Of a stretch of DNA of 64,000 nucleotides, positions 42,949-50,593 are shown piece after piece; positions within the stretch are counted from its first letter, which is position 1, and the number at the start of each line of letters is the position of its first letter. This DNA comes from Naasia sp. (GTDB taxonomy: Bacteria > Actinomycetota > Actinomycetes > Actinomycetales > Microbacteriaceae), in assembly GCF_025465545.1 (NCBI RefSeq), contig NZ_JAODMK010000022.1, positions 1 through 64,000 of the forward strand, given 5' to 3'. The translations under genes were made by a program, and so were the position numbers. The notes under the pieces were generated by a model, which saw nothing but the letters and a program-made list of their open reading frames with translations, did not search any database and had not been told where the DNA came from.

Positions 42949-43065
42949 ATGGAACGCTCCGAAGCGCTCGAAGACAGCAAGGGCCCGTCCTGTCCCAGCT
43001 GCCAGACCTCGATGCAGGGCACGAAGGCCGGCTGGTGGTGTCCGGACTGCGGCTACATGCCGTGA
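42949..43065 (+). CDS. Small zinc-ribbon protein, 38 residues
   Basis: [20 protein letters not shown] then [18 protein letters not shown]. Two CxxC knuckles (CPSC at 15-18 and CPDC at 31-34), 12 residues apart, make a minimal rubredoxin-like zinc ribbon. GGAAAG lies about 12 nt upstream, a weak ribosome site. It sits between the divergent YajQ gene and tRNA-Tyr. The regular cysteine spacing, not codon statistics, is the evidence; function unknown. Confidence 0.62.
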   Translation: MERSEALEDSKGPSCPSCQTSMQGTKAGWWCPDCGYMP

Positions 43066-43188
43066 CCTGACTCGAGCTCACGGGCGTCGGGAATCTCCTT
43101 CGCCCGAGGAATTTCGTGCGCGTCGTCGGCGCCGGTATTGTTGTCGAGCGCCTCCGGCCAGATCTTCGAGATGTGGTCGGAGCAGCCA

Positions 43189-43270
43189 GGCGAGTTACCC
43201 AAGCGGCCAAAGGGATCTGACTGTAAATCAGCCGGCGTAGCCTTCGGGGGTTCGAATCCCTCACTCGCCA
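43189..43270 (+). tRNA. tRNA-Tyr (anticodon GTA)
   Basis: 82 nt. Acceptor arms GGCGAGT and ACTCGCC pair fully; the anticodon loop is CTGTAAA with GTA; a long variable arm (type II tRNA) and T-loop TTCGAATC are present; the discriminator is A. A 21-bp terminator follows at once. Confidence 0.97.
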
Positions 43271-43315
43271 CGAATGAGAGAAGGGCCGCCCATCGGGCGG
43301 CCCTTCTCTCATTCG
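43271..43315 (+). terminator. Strong hairpin terminator after tRNA-Tyr
   Basis: Perfect 21-bp arms (43271-43291 and 43295-43315) with a 3-nt loop, starting one base after the tRNA. Confidence 0.85.
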
Positions 43316-43420
43316 GTGGCAAGCGCAGGACGAGCAGCCTCTCGCCCGGGACGAATCCCCTCGCACTCTCAGCAACACCCCCCATGCCCCCGCCTCCCGC
43401 ATTGCACTTCAATAGGACGC

Positions 43421-44239
43421 ATGGCTCTCGCCCCGAACGGACTCGACGAACTCCTGCTCATCGCCAGGGACACCGCGCTCGCCGCGGGTGCGCTCACCCT
43501 CCGTCGCCGGCAGGAGGGCGTGGTGGTGGCGGCCACGAAGAGCACGCCGATCGATGTGGTGACCGCCGCTGATCGGGAGGCGGAGCAGCTGATCCGCTCG
43601 CTCCTCGCCGACGCACGGCCGGAGGACGGCTTCCTCGGTGAGGAGTCGGGAGCGACCGGAGGCACCAGCGGGCTCACCTGGGTGGTGGACCCGATCGACG
43701 GCACCGTCAACTACCTGTACGGGCTTCCCGCCTGGTCGGTCAGCATCGCGGTCGTCGAAGGCGATCCGGAACCGGAGACGTGGCGGGCTCTCGCCGGATG
43801 CGTGCTCAACCCCAGCACGCAGGAGGTCTTCACGGCGACCGCGGGCGGGGGCGCCCGCCTGGGGGAATCCGAGCTGCGCGTCAACCGGGATGTCGGCCTC
43901 GACCGGGCCCTGATCGGCACCGGCTTCGCCTACGCCCTCGCGACCCGAGGGGCGCAACTGGACATCGCGTCGGCCCTGCTCGCACGGTGCCGTGACCTGC
44001 GCCGCATCGGCTCGAGCGCCCTCGACCTCTGCAACGTCGCGAGCGGGCGGTATGACGCGTACTACGAGTCGGGCCTGCACCCGTGGGATCACGCGGCCGG
44101 TGCGCTCATCGCCTCCGAGGCGGGCGCCGCTGTCGTCGGCGCGGGTGGCGCCCGGGGCAACGAGGACCTGCTGATCGCGGCCGCACCCGCCCTGGCTGAC
44201 GAGATCTCCGCCCTGATCTCGAGCGTCCGGAACCGCTGA
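43421..44239 (+). CDS. Inositol monophosphatase family protein
   Basis: 272 residues. Metal-binding motifs: GFLGEESG (Glu), WVVDPIDGTVNYLYGLPAWS (DPIDGT) and HPWDHAAGALIASEAGA (WDxxAG). The family hydrolyses inositol-1-phosphate, fructose-1,6-bisphosphate or histidinol phosphate. ATG at 43421 is chosen with AGGA close upstream; the longer frame from 43274 runs through the terminator and is not real. Substrate unknown, inositol phosphate most likely given actinobacterial phosphatidylinositol. Confidence 0.9.
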   Translation: MALAPNGLDELLLIARDTALAAGALTLRRRQEGVVVAATKSTPIDVVTAADREAEQLIRSLLADARPEDGFLGEESGATGGTSGLTWVVDPIDGTVNYLYGLPAWSVSIAVVEGDPEPETWRALAGCVLNPSTQEVFTATAGGGARLGESELRVNRDVGLDRALIGTGFAYALATRGAQLDIASALLARCRDLRRIGSSALDLCNVASGRYDAYYESGLHPWDHAAGALIASEAGAAVVGAGGARGNEDLLIAAAPALADEISALISSVRNR

Positions 44240-44450
44240 GGAGGCGGGGCGTGGGGCCGCCGATCCGCTGCCCTGACGCCTGACAGAACGGGAGCGGGAG
44301 ACCCGCTACACCGCAGAAACCGATTTCGGGAGTCGCAATTCCGGCCGATTGCGCTTACCGTGGAGTGCGTGCCTCGTTCCGGGGCCCCCCATCCACGCCC
44401 ATTCTCGGTGCCTTTCCGTGTGCGCCCTACCCTCTGGTGAGACCCTCTTC
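44240..44450. promoter_or_regulatory. Upstream region of the first M23 peptidase gene
   Basis: 211 bp without a gene. Two -10 candidates are TACCGT near 44358-44363 and TACCCT at 44428-44433; the latter would give an 11-nt leader before the GTG at 44451. I looked for the c-di-AMP (ydaO-type) riboswitch that often precedes actinobacterial cell-wall hydrolases and could not recognise its conserved segments. Confidence 0.4.
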
Positions 44451-45356
44451 GTGCAGCATTCTCCGACGCCTGACGCCCGTTTCCCGTCCGGACGGGACGC
44501 TTCAGGACCCGGATCCGAGCTGATCTCCCGGCGGGCGATCCGGCAGCGCGAGCAGCTCGAGCGGGTGTCGAGCCGCGGCGCGGGGATCCGCCGAGCCGGC
44601 ATCGCCGGACACCCGAGGGTGCACCCGGATCGCACGGCTGGCGGGGAGCGCGCCCCGCTCCTCATGCGGCTCGCGAGGCTTCTGTTCACCGCAACGACGA
44701 TGCTCGCAGTGGCGGCGATGGCGTTCGTCACCTCGGTGCCCGCGAACGCGCTCCTCTCCGACGAGGACCTCGTCGCCGCGCGGCTCAGCACCTTCGCCGG
44801 GCAGCAGGTGCTCGACGACGTGGGTGGCAGCGCAGCCGTCATCACCCGCGACGGCTACTCCGTGCGCACCGCGGCGGAGAACGCCTTGGCGGACCGCTTC
44901 AGCGGAGTGGACAGCTTCCAGAACAACACCGAGTCCAGGATCCAGTGGCCGTTCGCAGTCACCGTGCCGATCACCGACGGCTACGGCTACCGGGACTCGC
45001 CCTGCGCGGGCTGCTCCACTCAGCACGAGGGCACCGACTTCGCGCCCGGCGAGGGCGCGCCGGTGCAGGCGATCGCCGATGGTGTCGTCCGCGAGGTGGT
45101 CTCCTCGGACACGGGACTCGGCATGCACGTCGTCATCGAGCACCTCATCGACGGCGAGCTCATCACGAGCACCTACGCCCACATGCAGTTCGGCTCGGTG
45201 CCCCTCGCGGTCGGACAGTCGGTCGGCGTCGGGGACCTGGTCGGACTGGTGGGCAACACCGGATCCTCGACCGGACCGCACCTGCACCTGGAGATCCGGC
45301 TCGGCGGCACCGAGGCGGTCGACGCCTTCGTCTGGCTCAACGAGCACGTCGACTGA
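44451..45356 (+). CDS. M23-family metallopeptidase (first of tandem pair)
   Basis: 301 residues from GTG 44451. A basic N-terminal part is followed by a membrane segment (LLFTATTMLAVAAMAFVTSV) ending in an AxA-type site, a spacer with YSVRTAAENALADRF, then a LytM/M23 domain. Zinc ligands are HEGTDFAPG (HxxxD) and GPHLHLEIRL (HxH). It also has CAGC, a likely disulfide. It probably cuts peptidoglycan cross-bridges outside the cell or activates a partner. It is followed 63 bp later by a paralogue. Confidence 0.9.
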   Translation: MQHSPTPDARFPSGRDASGPGSELISRRAIRQREQLERVSSRGAGIRRAGIAGHPRVHPDRTAGGERAPLLMRLARLLFTATTMLAVAAMAFVTSVPANALLSDEDLVAARLSTFAGQQVLDDVGGSAAVITRDGYSVRTAAENALADRFSGVDSFQNNTESRIQWPFAVTVPITDGYGYRDSPCAGCSTQHEGTDFAPGEGAPVQAIADGVVREVVSSDTGLGMHVVIEHLIDGELITSTYAHMQFGSVPLAVGQSVGVGDLVGLVGNTGSSTGPHLHLEIRLGGTEAVDAFVWLNEHVD

Positions 45357-45400
45357 CGACTCGCGCTCCCCGTTCCCGGCCCCCGAACGGGGCGCCCTTA

Positions 45401-45419
45401 GTCTGACCCCGGGTCAGAC
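45401..45419. promoter_or_regulatory. Palindrome abutting the start codon of the second M23 gene
   Basis: Perfect 9-bp arms GTCTGACCC and GGGTCAGAC around one C; the ATG follows at 45420 with no ribosome site. TAGTCT at 45399-45404 overlaps the left arm and can serve as -10, so the palindrome could be an operator or a start-site hairpin. Confidence 0.5.
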
Positions 45420-46220
45420 ATGCAGAACCAGCCGGAGCACCTCAGTCGACGCTCTCTGGTGCGGGCGGAGCGGGCACTGTCGGCGGCGGTCGCGCCGGCG
45501 CCCCTGCCGCGACAGTCGCTTCGGCGCACCGCCCTCTCGCTCCTCACGATGGTCTTCGTGGCAGCGATGACCATCGTCACGACGATCCCGGGGAGCTCCC
45601 TCCTCACCCCCGCCGATGTCGCGGCCGCCAGTGCGCCGGTCGCCGAGGCGAGCGGGATCGGGTCGCAGTCCCCGGGCCTGATCAGCGGCGGAGCCGATGT
45701 CCCGATCAGCCGCGACGAGTACTCGGTGACCTCGCTTCGAGACCAGTTGGCGGCCGCCAGCGCGGGGCGCGCCGGCGCGTTCACGAACGACACCAGCTGG
45801 GACATCCAGTGGCCGTTCGCCTGGGGGGTCCCGATGTCCGACCGGTTCGGCCCACGAGTCCTCTGCAGCACCTGCGGCGTCACCCAGCACAACGGCGTCG
45901 ACTTCCTGCCCGGCGTCGGGGCGCCGATCCAGGCGATCGCCGACGGCGTGGTCCGCTACGTGGAGGAGTCGGACGAGGGCCTGGGGGTGCACGTCATCAT
46001 CGACCACCAGGTCGGCGGCCGGCTGGTCTCGTCGGTGTACTGCCACATGCAGTTCGACTCGGTCGCGATGAGCGTCGGGGAGCAGGTGAAGGTGGGCCAG
46101 CTCGTCGGGCTGGTCGGCGAGACCGGCTTCGCGTTCGGCCCGCACCTGCACTTCGAGATCCGCGAGGGTGCCACGCAGCAGGTCGATCCGGTCGCCTGGC
46201 TCGAGGCGAACGCCGGCTAG
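45420..46220 (+). CDS. M23-family metallopeptidase (second of tandem pair)
   Basis: 266 residues. N-terminal basic region, membrane/signal segment ALSLLTMVFVAAMTIVTTIP, spacer with the shared EYSVTSLRDQLAAASAGRAG, then the M23 domain with HNGVDFLPG and GPHLHFEIRE zinc motifs and a CSTC pair. The order, the WDIQWPFA/RIQWPFA junction and the C-terminal domain match the upstream gene, so the pair arose by tandem duplication. It is likely secreted or membrane-anchored and acts on the cell wall. Confidence 0.9.
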   Translation: MQNQPEHLSRRSLVRAERALSAAVAPAPLPRQSLRRTALSLLTMVFVAAMTIVTTIPGSSLLTPADVAAASAPVAEASGIGSQSPGLISGGADVPISRDEYSVTSLRDQLAAASAGRAGAFTNDTSWDIQWPFAWGVPMSDRFGPRVLCSTCGVTQHNGVDFLPGVGAPIQAIADGVVRYVEESDEGLGVHVIIDHQVGGRLVSSVYCHMQFDSVAMSVGEQVKVGQLVGLVGETGFAFGPHLHFEIREGATQQVDPVAWLEANAG

Positions 46221-46232
46221 CGGCGGAGCCCG

Positions 46233-48008
46233 CTAGAGCGTGTGCAGCCAGACCGTCGAGTCGGTGAGCAGCACCGCCTCGGGCAGGGCGTCGCTCGAGA
46301 CGAGCACCTCGCCGGCGGGGAGCTCGACCGGAGTCGTGCCGAGGTTGGCGATCACCGTGACGTCGCCGTTGCGGAACGCGACCACCTGCTCCGAATATCC
46401 CGGCAGCCAGTCGACCGACCCCGTGCCGAGGCCGTGCGAGCGACGCAGCTCCAGCGCGAGCCGGTACAGCTCGAGCGTCGAACCGGGGACGCCGAGCTGC
46501 GTGTCGCGAGCGAAGCGCGTCCACTCCCCGGGCTGGGGCAGCCAGCTCTCGCCGGAGGTGTTGAAGCCGTAGCCCGGGGCCGTCGCCTCCCAGGGGATCG
46601 GCACTCGGCAGCCGTCCCTGCCGTAGCGCGCGCCGTTCGTGCGGAACCAGGTCGGATCCTGCCGGGCGGAGTCCGGCAGGTCGATGACCTCCGGCAGCCC
46701 CAGCTCCTCGCCCTGGTACAGGTAGGCGCTGCCGGGAAGGGCGAGCATCAGCGCTGTCGCCGCCCGTGCCCGCCGCAGTCCGATGTCGGGGATGGGCTGA
46801 CCGGGGCTCTTCGGGCCGATGCCGGCGCCTTGCGGGTTCTCGGCGGTGAGCGCGAGCCGGCTGGCGTGCCGGACGACGTCGTGGTTGGACAGCACCCACG
46901 TGCTCGGGGCGCCGACCCCGCCGAACGCGGCCAGGGACTCGTCGATGACGCTCCGCAGTGCAGGCGCCTGCCAGGGCGTCTCCAGGTAGACGAAGTTGAA
47001 GGCCTGCTGCATCTCGTCGGGCCGCACCCAGTCGGCCAACTTCTCCAGCGGGTCCACCCAGGCCTCCGCGACGAGCACGCGATCGCCCTCGTACTCCTCC
47101 AGAACCGCGTGCCATTCACGGAAGATCTCGTGCACCCCGGGCTGGGCCCAGTAGGGCGGGGTGGCGGGGTCCTCCGCCGCGTGTCCCTCGATCTCGGGCG
47201 CGAGCGTGACGCCGCCGCCCATCGAGCCGGTGCCGGCGGGAGGCGTGTAGTCGGGCAGGCCGGCGGCCTTCGCCATGCCGTGCGCCACGTCGACCCGGAA
47301 GCCGTCGACGCCCCGGTCCAGCCAGAAGCGCAGGATGTCGGCGAACTGCTCGTGCACCCAGGGATTCGTCCAGTCGAGGTCCGGCTGGCTCGAGTCGAAG
47401 ATGTGCAGGTACCACTGGCCGGGCGTGCCGTCCGGACGGGTCGTGCGGGTCCAGCCCTGCCCGCCGAAGACGGACTGCCAGTTGTTCGGGGGCTGGGATC
47501 CGTCCGGTCCACGGCCATCGCGGAACAGGTAGCGGGCGCGCTCGGCGCTGCCCTCCGGCGAGGCGAGCGCCTCCTGGAACCACCGGTGGTCGCTGGAGGT
47601 GTGGTTCGGCACCAGGTCCACGATCACCTTGAGGCCTTCGGCGTGCGCCCGGGTGAGCAGCGAGTCGAAGTCCTGGAGGGTGCCGAAGCGCGGGTCGACG
47701 TCGCAGTAGTCCGCGACGTCGTAGCCGGCGTCGTGCTGAGGCGAGGTGTAGAAGGGCGAGAGCCAGACCGCGTCCACACCGAGCTCGACGAGCGCATCGA
47801 GCCGGCTGGTGATGCCGGGCAGATCGCCGATGCCGTCCCCGTCGCCGTCCGCGAACGAGCGCGGGTAGATCTGATAGATCACGGCAGAGCGCCACCACTG
47901 GTCGGGGGTGCGGGTCGCGGCAGGCGTCTCCTCGAGTTCCCCCTCGCCCCCGTTCTCGACCTCGGTGGCGGGCAGCTCGGGGTCGGGCGCAGTGCTCGGC
48001 ATCGTCAC
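46233..48008 (-). CDS. GH13 alpha-glucosidase (oligo-1,6-glucosidase-like)
   Basis: 591 residues. Conserved GH13 regions: VIYQIYPRSFADGDGDGIGD, DLVPNHTSSDHRWF (region I), GVDGFRVDVAHGMAK (region II, nucleophile Asp), LVAEAWVD (region III, acid Glu) and WVLSNHDVVRHASR (region IV). It is cytoplasmic (no signal) and probably hydrolyses maltose or isomaltose-type sugars. On the minus strand TAGGGT (48016-48021) lies 7 nt before the GTG at 48008, so it is probably leaderless; ATG two codons later is an alternative. Confidence 0.92.
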   Translation of the reverse strand: MTMPSTAPDPELPATEVENGGEGELEETPAATRTPDQWWRSAVIYQIYPRSFADGDGDGIGDLPGITSRLDALVELGVDAVWLSPFYTSPQHDAGYDVADYCDVDPRFGTLQDFDSLLTRAHAEGLKVIVDLVPNHTSSDHRWFQEALASPEGSAERARYLFRDGRGPDGSQPPNNWQSVFGGQGWTRTTRPDGTPGQWYLHIFDSSQPDLDWTNPWVHEQFADILRFWLDRGVDGFRVDVAHGMAKAAGLPDYTPPAGTGSMGGGVTLAPEIEGHAAEDPATPPYWAQPGVHEIFREWHAVLEEYEGDRVLVAEAWVDPLEKLADWVRPDEMQQAFNFVYLETPWQAPALRSVIDESLAAFGGVGAPSTWVLSNHDVVRHASRLALTAENPQGAGIGPKSPGQPIPDIGLRRARAATALMLALPGSAYLYQGEELGLPEVIDLPDSARQDPTWFRTNGARYGRDGCRVPIPWEATAPGYGFNTSGESWLPQPGEWTRFARDTQLGVPGSTLELYRLALELRRSHGLGTGSVDWLPGYSEQVVAFRNGDVTVIANLGTTPVELPAGEVLVSSDALPEAVLLTDSTVWLHTL

Positions 48009-48116
48009 CCGGACAACCCTACTGAGGCCCTCGCAGGTGGCGGGAGGAGTTGCTTTGCGAGGTGCTAATCTTCTACGGTGCCGGAGGCGCGGGCAGGTTC
48101 TGTCGCCGTCGGCTAC

Positions 48117-48188
48117 GCCCCGATAGCTCAGTGGTAGAGCATCTCCATGGTAAGGAGAAGGTCCTCAGTTCAATCCTGAGTCGGGGCT
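48117..48188 (+). tRNA. tRNA-Thr (anticodon GGT)
   Basis: 72 nt. Acceptor arms GCCCCGA and TCGGGGC pair fully; the anticodon loop ATGGTAA carries GGT; T-loop TTCAATC. It is followed 44 bp later by tRNA-Met, a linkage common in actinobacteria. Confidence 0.96.
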
Positions 48189-48232
48189 CGAACTCCTCCG
48201 GGATCGCCAGTCGGCGCACCGGTGGAGCGCGC

Positions 48233-48306
48233 GGCGGGGTAGCTCAGGTGGTTAGAGCACACGGCTCATAATCGTGGTGTCGCGGGTTCAAGTCCCGCCC
48301 CCGCTA
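48233..48306 (+). tRNA. tRNA-Met, elongator type (anticodon CAT)
   Basis: 74 nt. The acceptor pairs with a G-U at 1:72; anticodon stem CACGG/TCGTG with loop CTCATAA; T-loop TTCAAGT. It lacks the three G-C anticodon-stem pairs and the 1:72 mismatch of the initiator, so it is the elongator. A CAT tRNA-Ile2 cannot be strictly excluded by reading. Its last 17 T-arm/acceptor bases recur at 48407-48423. Confidence 0.93.
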
Positions 48307-48313
48307 CGAGAGG

Positions 48314-48338
48314 AAAAGGCCCCGCGAGGGGCCTTTTT
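48314..48338 (+). terminator. Intrinsic terminator after tRNA-Met
   Basis: Arms AAAAGGCCCC and GGGGCCTTTT with GCGA loop, followed by a further T: a classic rho-independent terminator with U-tract. Confidence 0.9.
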
Positions 48339-48406
48339 CGTCGCGTCGCTCGGGGGTCGACTCGAGCGCGCTCCGGTGGGCCCCTGACGCCTGCTGGCGC
48401 CAGCGA

Positions 48407-48423
48407 TCAAGTCCCGCCCCCGC
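48407..48423 (+). repeat. 17-bp direct duplicate of the tRNA-Met 3' end (att-like)
   Basis: TCAAGTCCCGCCCCCGC at 48407-48423 is identical to 48288-48304 inside tRNA-Met, 119 bp apart. No other part of a tRNA is present beside the second copy, so it is not a decayed tRNA gene. Duplicated tRNA 3' ends are the footprint of integrative elements. Confidence 0.6.
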
Positions 48424-48476
48424 CCCGTCCTCGAGAGCGGCAGGCGCAAGCGGCGTTTGCGGAGCCGACCGCGGGC

Positions 48477-50222
48477 TCAGGAGTGCAGCGACAATGGCGC
48501 CCGGCGCAGGGATCCCCCGATCCGGAGCTCGAGGTCCCCGGTGAGCGCCGCGTCCGCCGGGAACCAGTCGACGGCGGGAAACTCCGCCCGGGCGCGCCAG
48601 ACCCGGCGGCGGAGCGTGCGACGCACCGATCCGGCCGCGCGCAGCTCGATGCCCGACGGCTCGCCGGTGGGTCCGTGCAGGGCGATCGCCGCCGTGACGC
48701 CGTCCGGGCTCACATCGGCGCCGGTGAGGGAGAAGTCGGCGGTGACCGTGATGCCGTCCCCTGAGCGCTCGAGCGTCGCCGAGTGCGCGCGGAGCGCGAA
48801 GGCGGGTCCCGGCTCGTCGTGCCGGGCCCGGGCCTGCCGCAGCACCTCGCCCCACCGCGCCGTGACGGCCGCGTCGGAGAACCGGGACGCTGCCCGCATC
48901 GCTGCCGAGCGCATCGCGAGGACCTCTTCGGCCGGCAGCGCGACGAGCCGCTCGATGGCGTCGGCGAGGGCCGCGATATCGCCGGGCGGCACGAGGAAGC
49001 CGTTGACCCCGTCTCCGATCATGTCGGCCGGTCCGTATGCCACGTCGTAGGAGAGCGGGAGAGCGCCGCGGGCCATGCCTTCCGCCAGCACCAGGGGGAA
49101 GCCCTCGCTCGTGCTCGTGAGCAGGAAGAACGACGCCGTCGCGAACGAGGAGACCGCGCTGCGGTCGAAGCCCTTGAGCCGCACGACCTCGCCGAGGCCG
49201 AGCTCGCCGATTGTCCGCTCGAGCGAGGGGCGGTCAGGACCCTCGCCGTAGATGTCGAGGCGCACGCCGATGCCGCGGGAGCGGACAGCCTGCACCGCGT
49301 GGACGGCGTGCCCGATCCGCTTCCGGCCGTCGAGGCTGCCGAGCATCACGCCGAGCAGCGGGTCGTGCTCGGTCGGTGCGGGCGATGCGGGCAGCGGTGC
49401 CGCGTTCGATACGACCTGGAGCGCGGTGGAGGGGCCGAGCAGCGCGCGGACGTCGTCGCGCTGGCGTTCGGACAGCAGTGCGACCGCGTCGAAGTCGTCG
49501 AGCCGCGCGAGGACCTGGCGACGGGATCCCTTCACCCGTTCGCCGGGGCGCCGATCGCCCGCCAGGTGCGAGTTGTGCATGACGTGCACGCGGGTGGCCT
49601 TCGGGTTGCGGTAGTCCACCAGGAAGTTCGCCGTCGTCTTGCTGTCGACGATGAGGAAGGAGTCCTCGTCGCCGATCACGGTGTCGAGCCACCAGTGGTA
49701 GAAGGGCCACGGCCGGGTGAACCCGAAGACGGGCCGCCCGGCCGCGTCGCACAGCACGATGGATCGCCCGCCGAGCGAACCGTGCGCGTGGGTGTCCCGT
49801 CGATCGCTCAGAGCCAGGCTGCCGTCCTCGCGGTGGCGGTCGAGCTGCAGCAGCGTGCCGTCATGGGCGTGGCGGAGGACGGTGCGGCCGCCGGTCGCCG
49901 GAAGCGGAGCGAAGCGCGCCAGTGCAGCAGGCTTCGCGCCCGCGGGCGCCGACGGGCGATCCGTCGCCGCGGTGAGCTCGTCCCACATGTTGCGGACCGT
50001 GACCGCGGGGGCCAGTTGGCCCGTCTCGCGGAGGTCCCCCTCGATCGCCGGATAGTCGTCGCGAGGGTCGAAGGTCAGGATGTCCACCGGGGTGCCGGCG
50101 AGCTCCGCGAAGGCACGGGACCGGCGGAGCAGGGCGCTGGTCATGCCGCCGAACTCGCGCGTCAGGCCCCAGGTGAGCGCGAACTGGCGGCCCTTCGGCA
50201 GCAGTGTCGGCTGGCCAGACAT
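48477..50222 (-). CDS. GT4-family glycosyltransferase, poly(glycerol-phosphate) glucosyltransferase-like
   Basis: 581 residues. An N-terminal domain of about 300 residues starts FALTWGLTREFGGMTSALLR as in TagE/TarM teichoic-acid glucosyltransferases; the GT-B C-terminal part has GVMLGSLDGRKRIGHAVHAV, the donor site FFLLTSTSEGFPLVLAEGMA (E-x7-E) and DVAYGPADMIGDGVNGFLVP. A C-terminal 110-residue beta-rich extension follows. It probably decorates wall teichoic acid or another glycopolymer. GAGGGGGA lies before the ATG at 50222. It stands alone beside the tRNA-Met att-like repeat. Confidence 0.85.
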   Translation of the reverse strand: MSGQPTLLPKGRQFALTWGLTREFGGMTSALLRRSRAFAELAGTPVDILTFDPRDDYPAIEGDLRETGQLAPAVTVRNMWDELTAATDRPSAPAGAKPAALARFAPLPATGGRTVLRHAHDGTLLQLDRHREDGSLALSDRRDTHAHGSLGGRSIVLCDAAGRPVFGFTRPWPFYHWWLDTVIGDEDSFLIVDSKTTANFLVDYRNPKATRVHVMHNSHLAGDRRPGERVKGSRRQVLARLDDFDAVALLSERQRDDVRALLGPSTALQVVSNAAPLPASPAPTEHDPLLGVMLGSLDGRKRIGHAVHAVQAVRSRGIGVRLDIYGEGPDRPSLERTIGELGLGEVVRLKGFDRSAVSSFATASFFLLTSTSEGFPLVLAEGMARGALPLSYDVAYGPADMIGDGVNGFLVPPGDIAALADAIERLVALPAEEVLAMRSAAMRAASRFSDAAVTARWGEVLRQARARHDEPGPAFALRAHSATLERSGDGITVTADFSLTGADVSPDGVTAAIALHGPTGEPSGIELRAAGSVRRTLRRRVWRARAEFPAVDWFPADAALTGDLELRIGGSLRRAPLSLHS

Positions 50223-50327
50223 CGGGTCCCCCTCGCGCGCATCGTAGGACGAGACCGCGAGCCTAGGCGATGTCGGTGGCGACACCTAAACTGGGGGCAA
50301 CAAACGCCCCGCAACACAACATGTATG

Positions 50328-50359
50328 GAATGACACCCCTGTCATTCACGTTATATAGT
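50328..50359 (+). promoter_or_regulatory. Strong sigma-A promoter with overlapping palindromic operator
   Basis: TGACAC at 50331-50336 and TATAGT at 50354-50359 are spaced by 17 bp. The perfect inverted repeat GAATGACA-CCCC-TGTCATTC (50328-50347) covers the -35 element, a position typical for repressor binding. Confidence 0.65.
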
Positions 50360-50414
50360 GGAGATCCGCCGCGAGGTGGATCAGCAGATTTGCTCATCGA
50401 AGGGGAGATGACTC

Positions 50415-50498
50415 ATGGATTTCGACAACGACTCGGTCGGTGGCTACGCGGTTCCTATGGACCCGATGGACCTCCTGCAGTGCGAGAGCTGCCAGTAA
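50415..50498 (+). CDS. 27-residue peptide gene, unknown function
   Basis: ATG at 50415 with GGGGAG 7 nt upstream, 27 codons and TAA. The peptide begins MDFDNDSVGGYAVP and ends MDPMDLLQCESCQ; it is acidic, with a terminal CxxC and no signal sequence. It has its own strong promoter (50331-50359), a 5' leader hairpin (about 50363-50382) and a hairpin terminator (50518-50547), so it is a monocistronic unit, more elaborate than chance would give. It is divergent from the glycosyltransferase. It could be a peptide precursor, a small metal-binding protein or a regulator; I do not recognise it. Confidence 0.6.
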   Translation: MDFDNDSVGGYAVPMDPMDLLQCESCQ

Positions 50499-50517
50499 GC
50501 AGGCTGCCTCCGCAGAA

Positions 50518-50547
50518 GAGCCCCCGTGCGCCCGGCGCCGGGGGCTC
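50518..50547 (+). terminator. Hairpin terminator after the 27-residue peptide gene
   Basis: Arms 50518-50526 and 50539-50547 (GAGCCCCCG and its complement), with further pairing inside the loop, 20 bp after the stop. Confidence 0.75.
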
Positions 50548-50593
50548 CTGCTTTGCCCGGCGGCCTCCTGCCGCCCGAACCTAGACTGTCGGG

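Noticed and set aside
44240-44450. c-di-AMP (ydaO-type) riboswitch before the M23 gene
   Set aside because: The context is right for one, but I could not find its conserved blocks or a matching fold.
46242-48068. 608-residue open frame on the plus strand
   Set aside because: Antisense of the GH13 glucosidase, which has all four catalytic regions.
48307-48476. rpmG (L33) gene expected after tRNA-Met
   Set aside because: No frame gives a basic CxxC...CxxC L33 protein here; it must be elsewhere in the genome.
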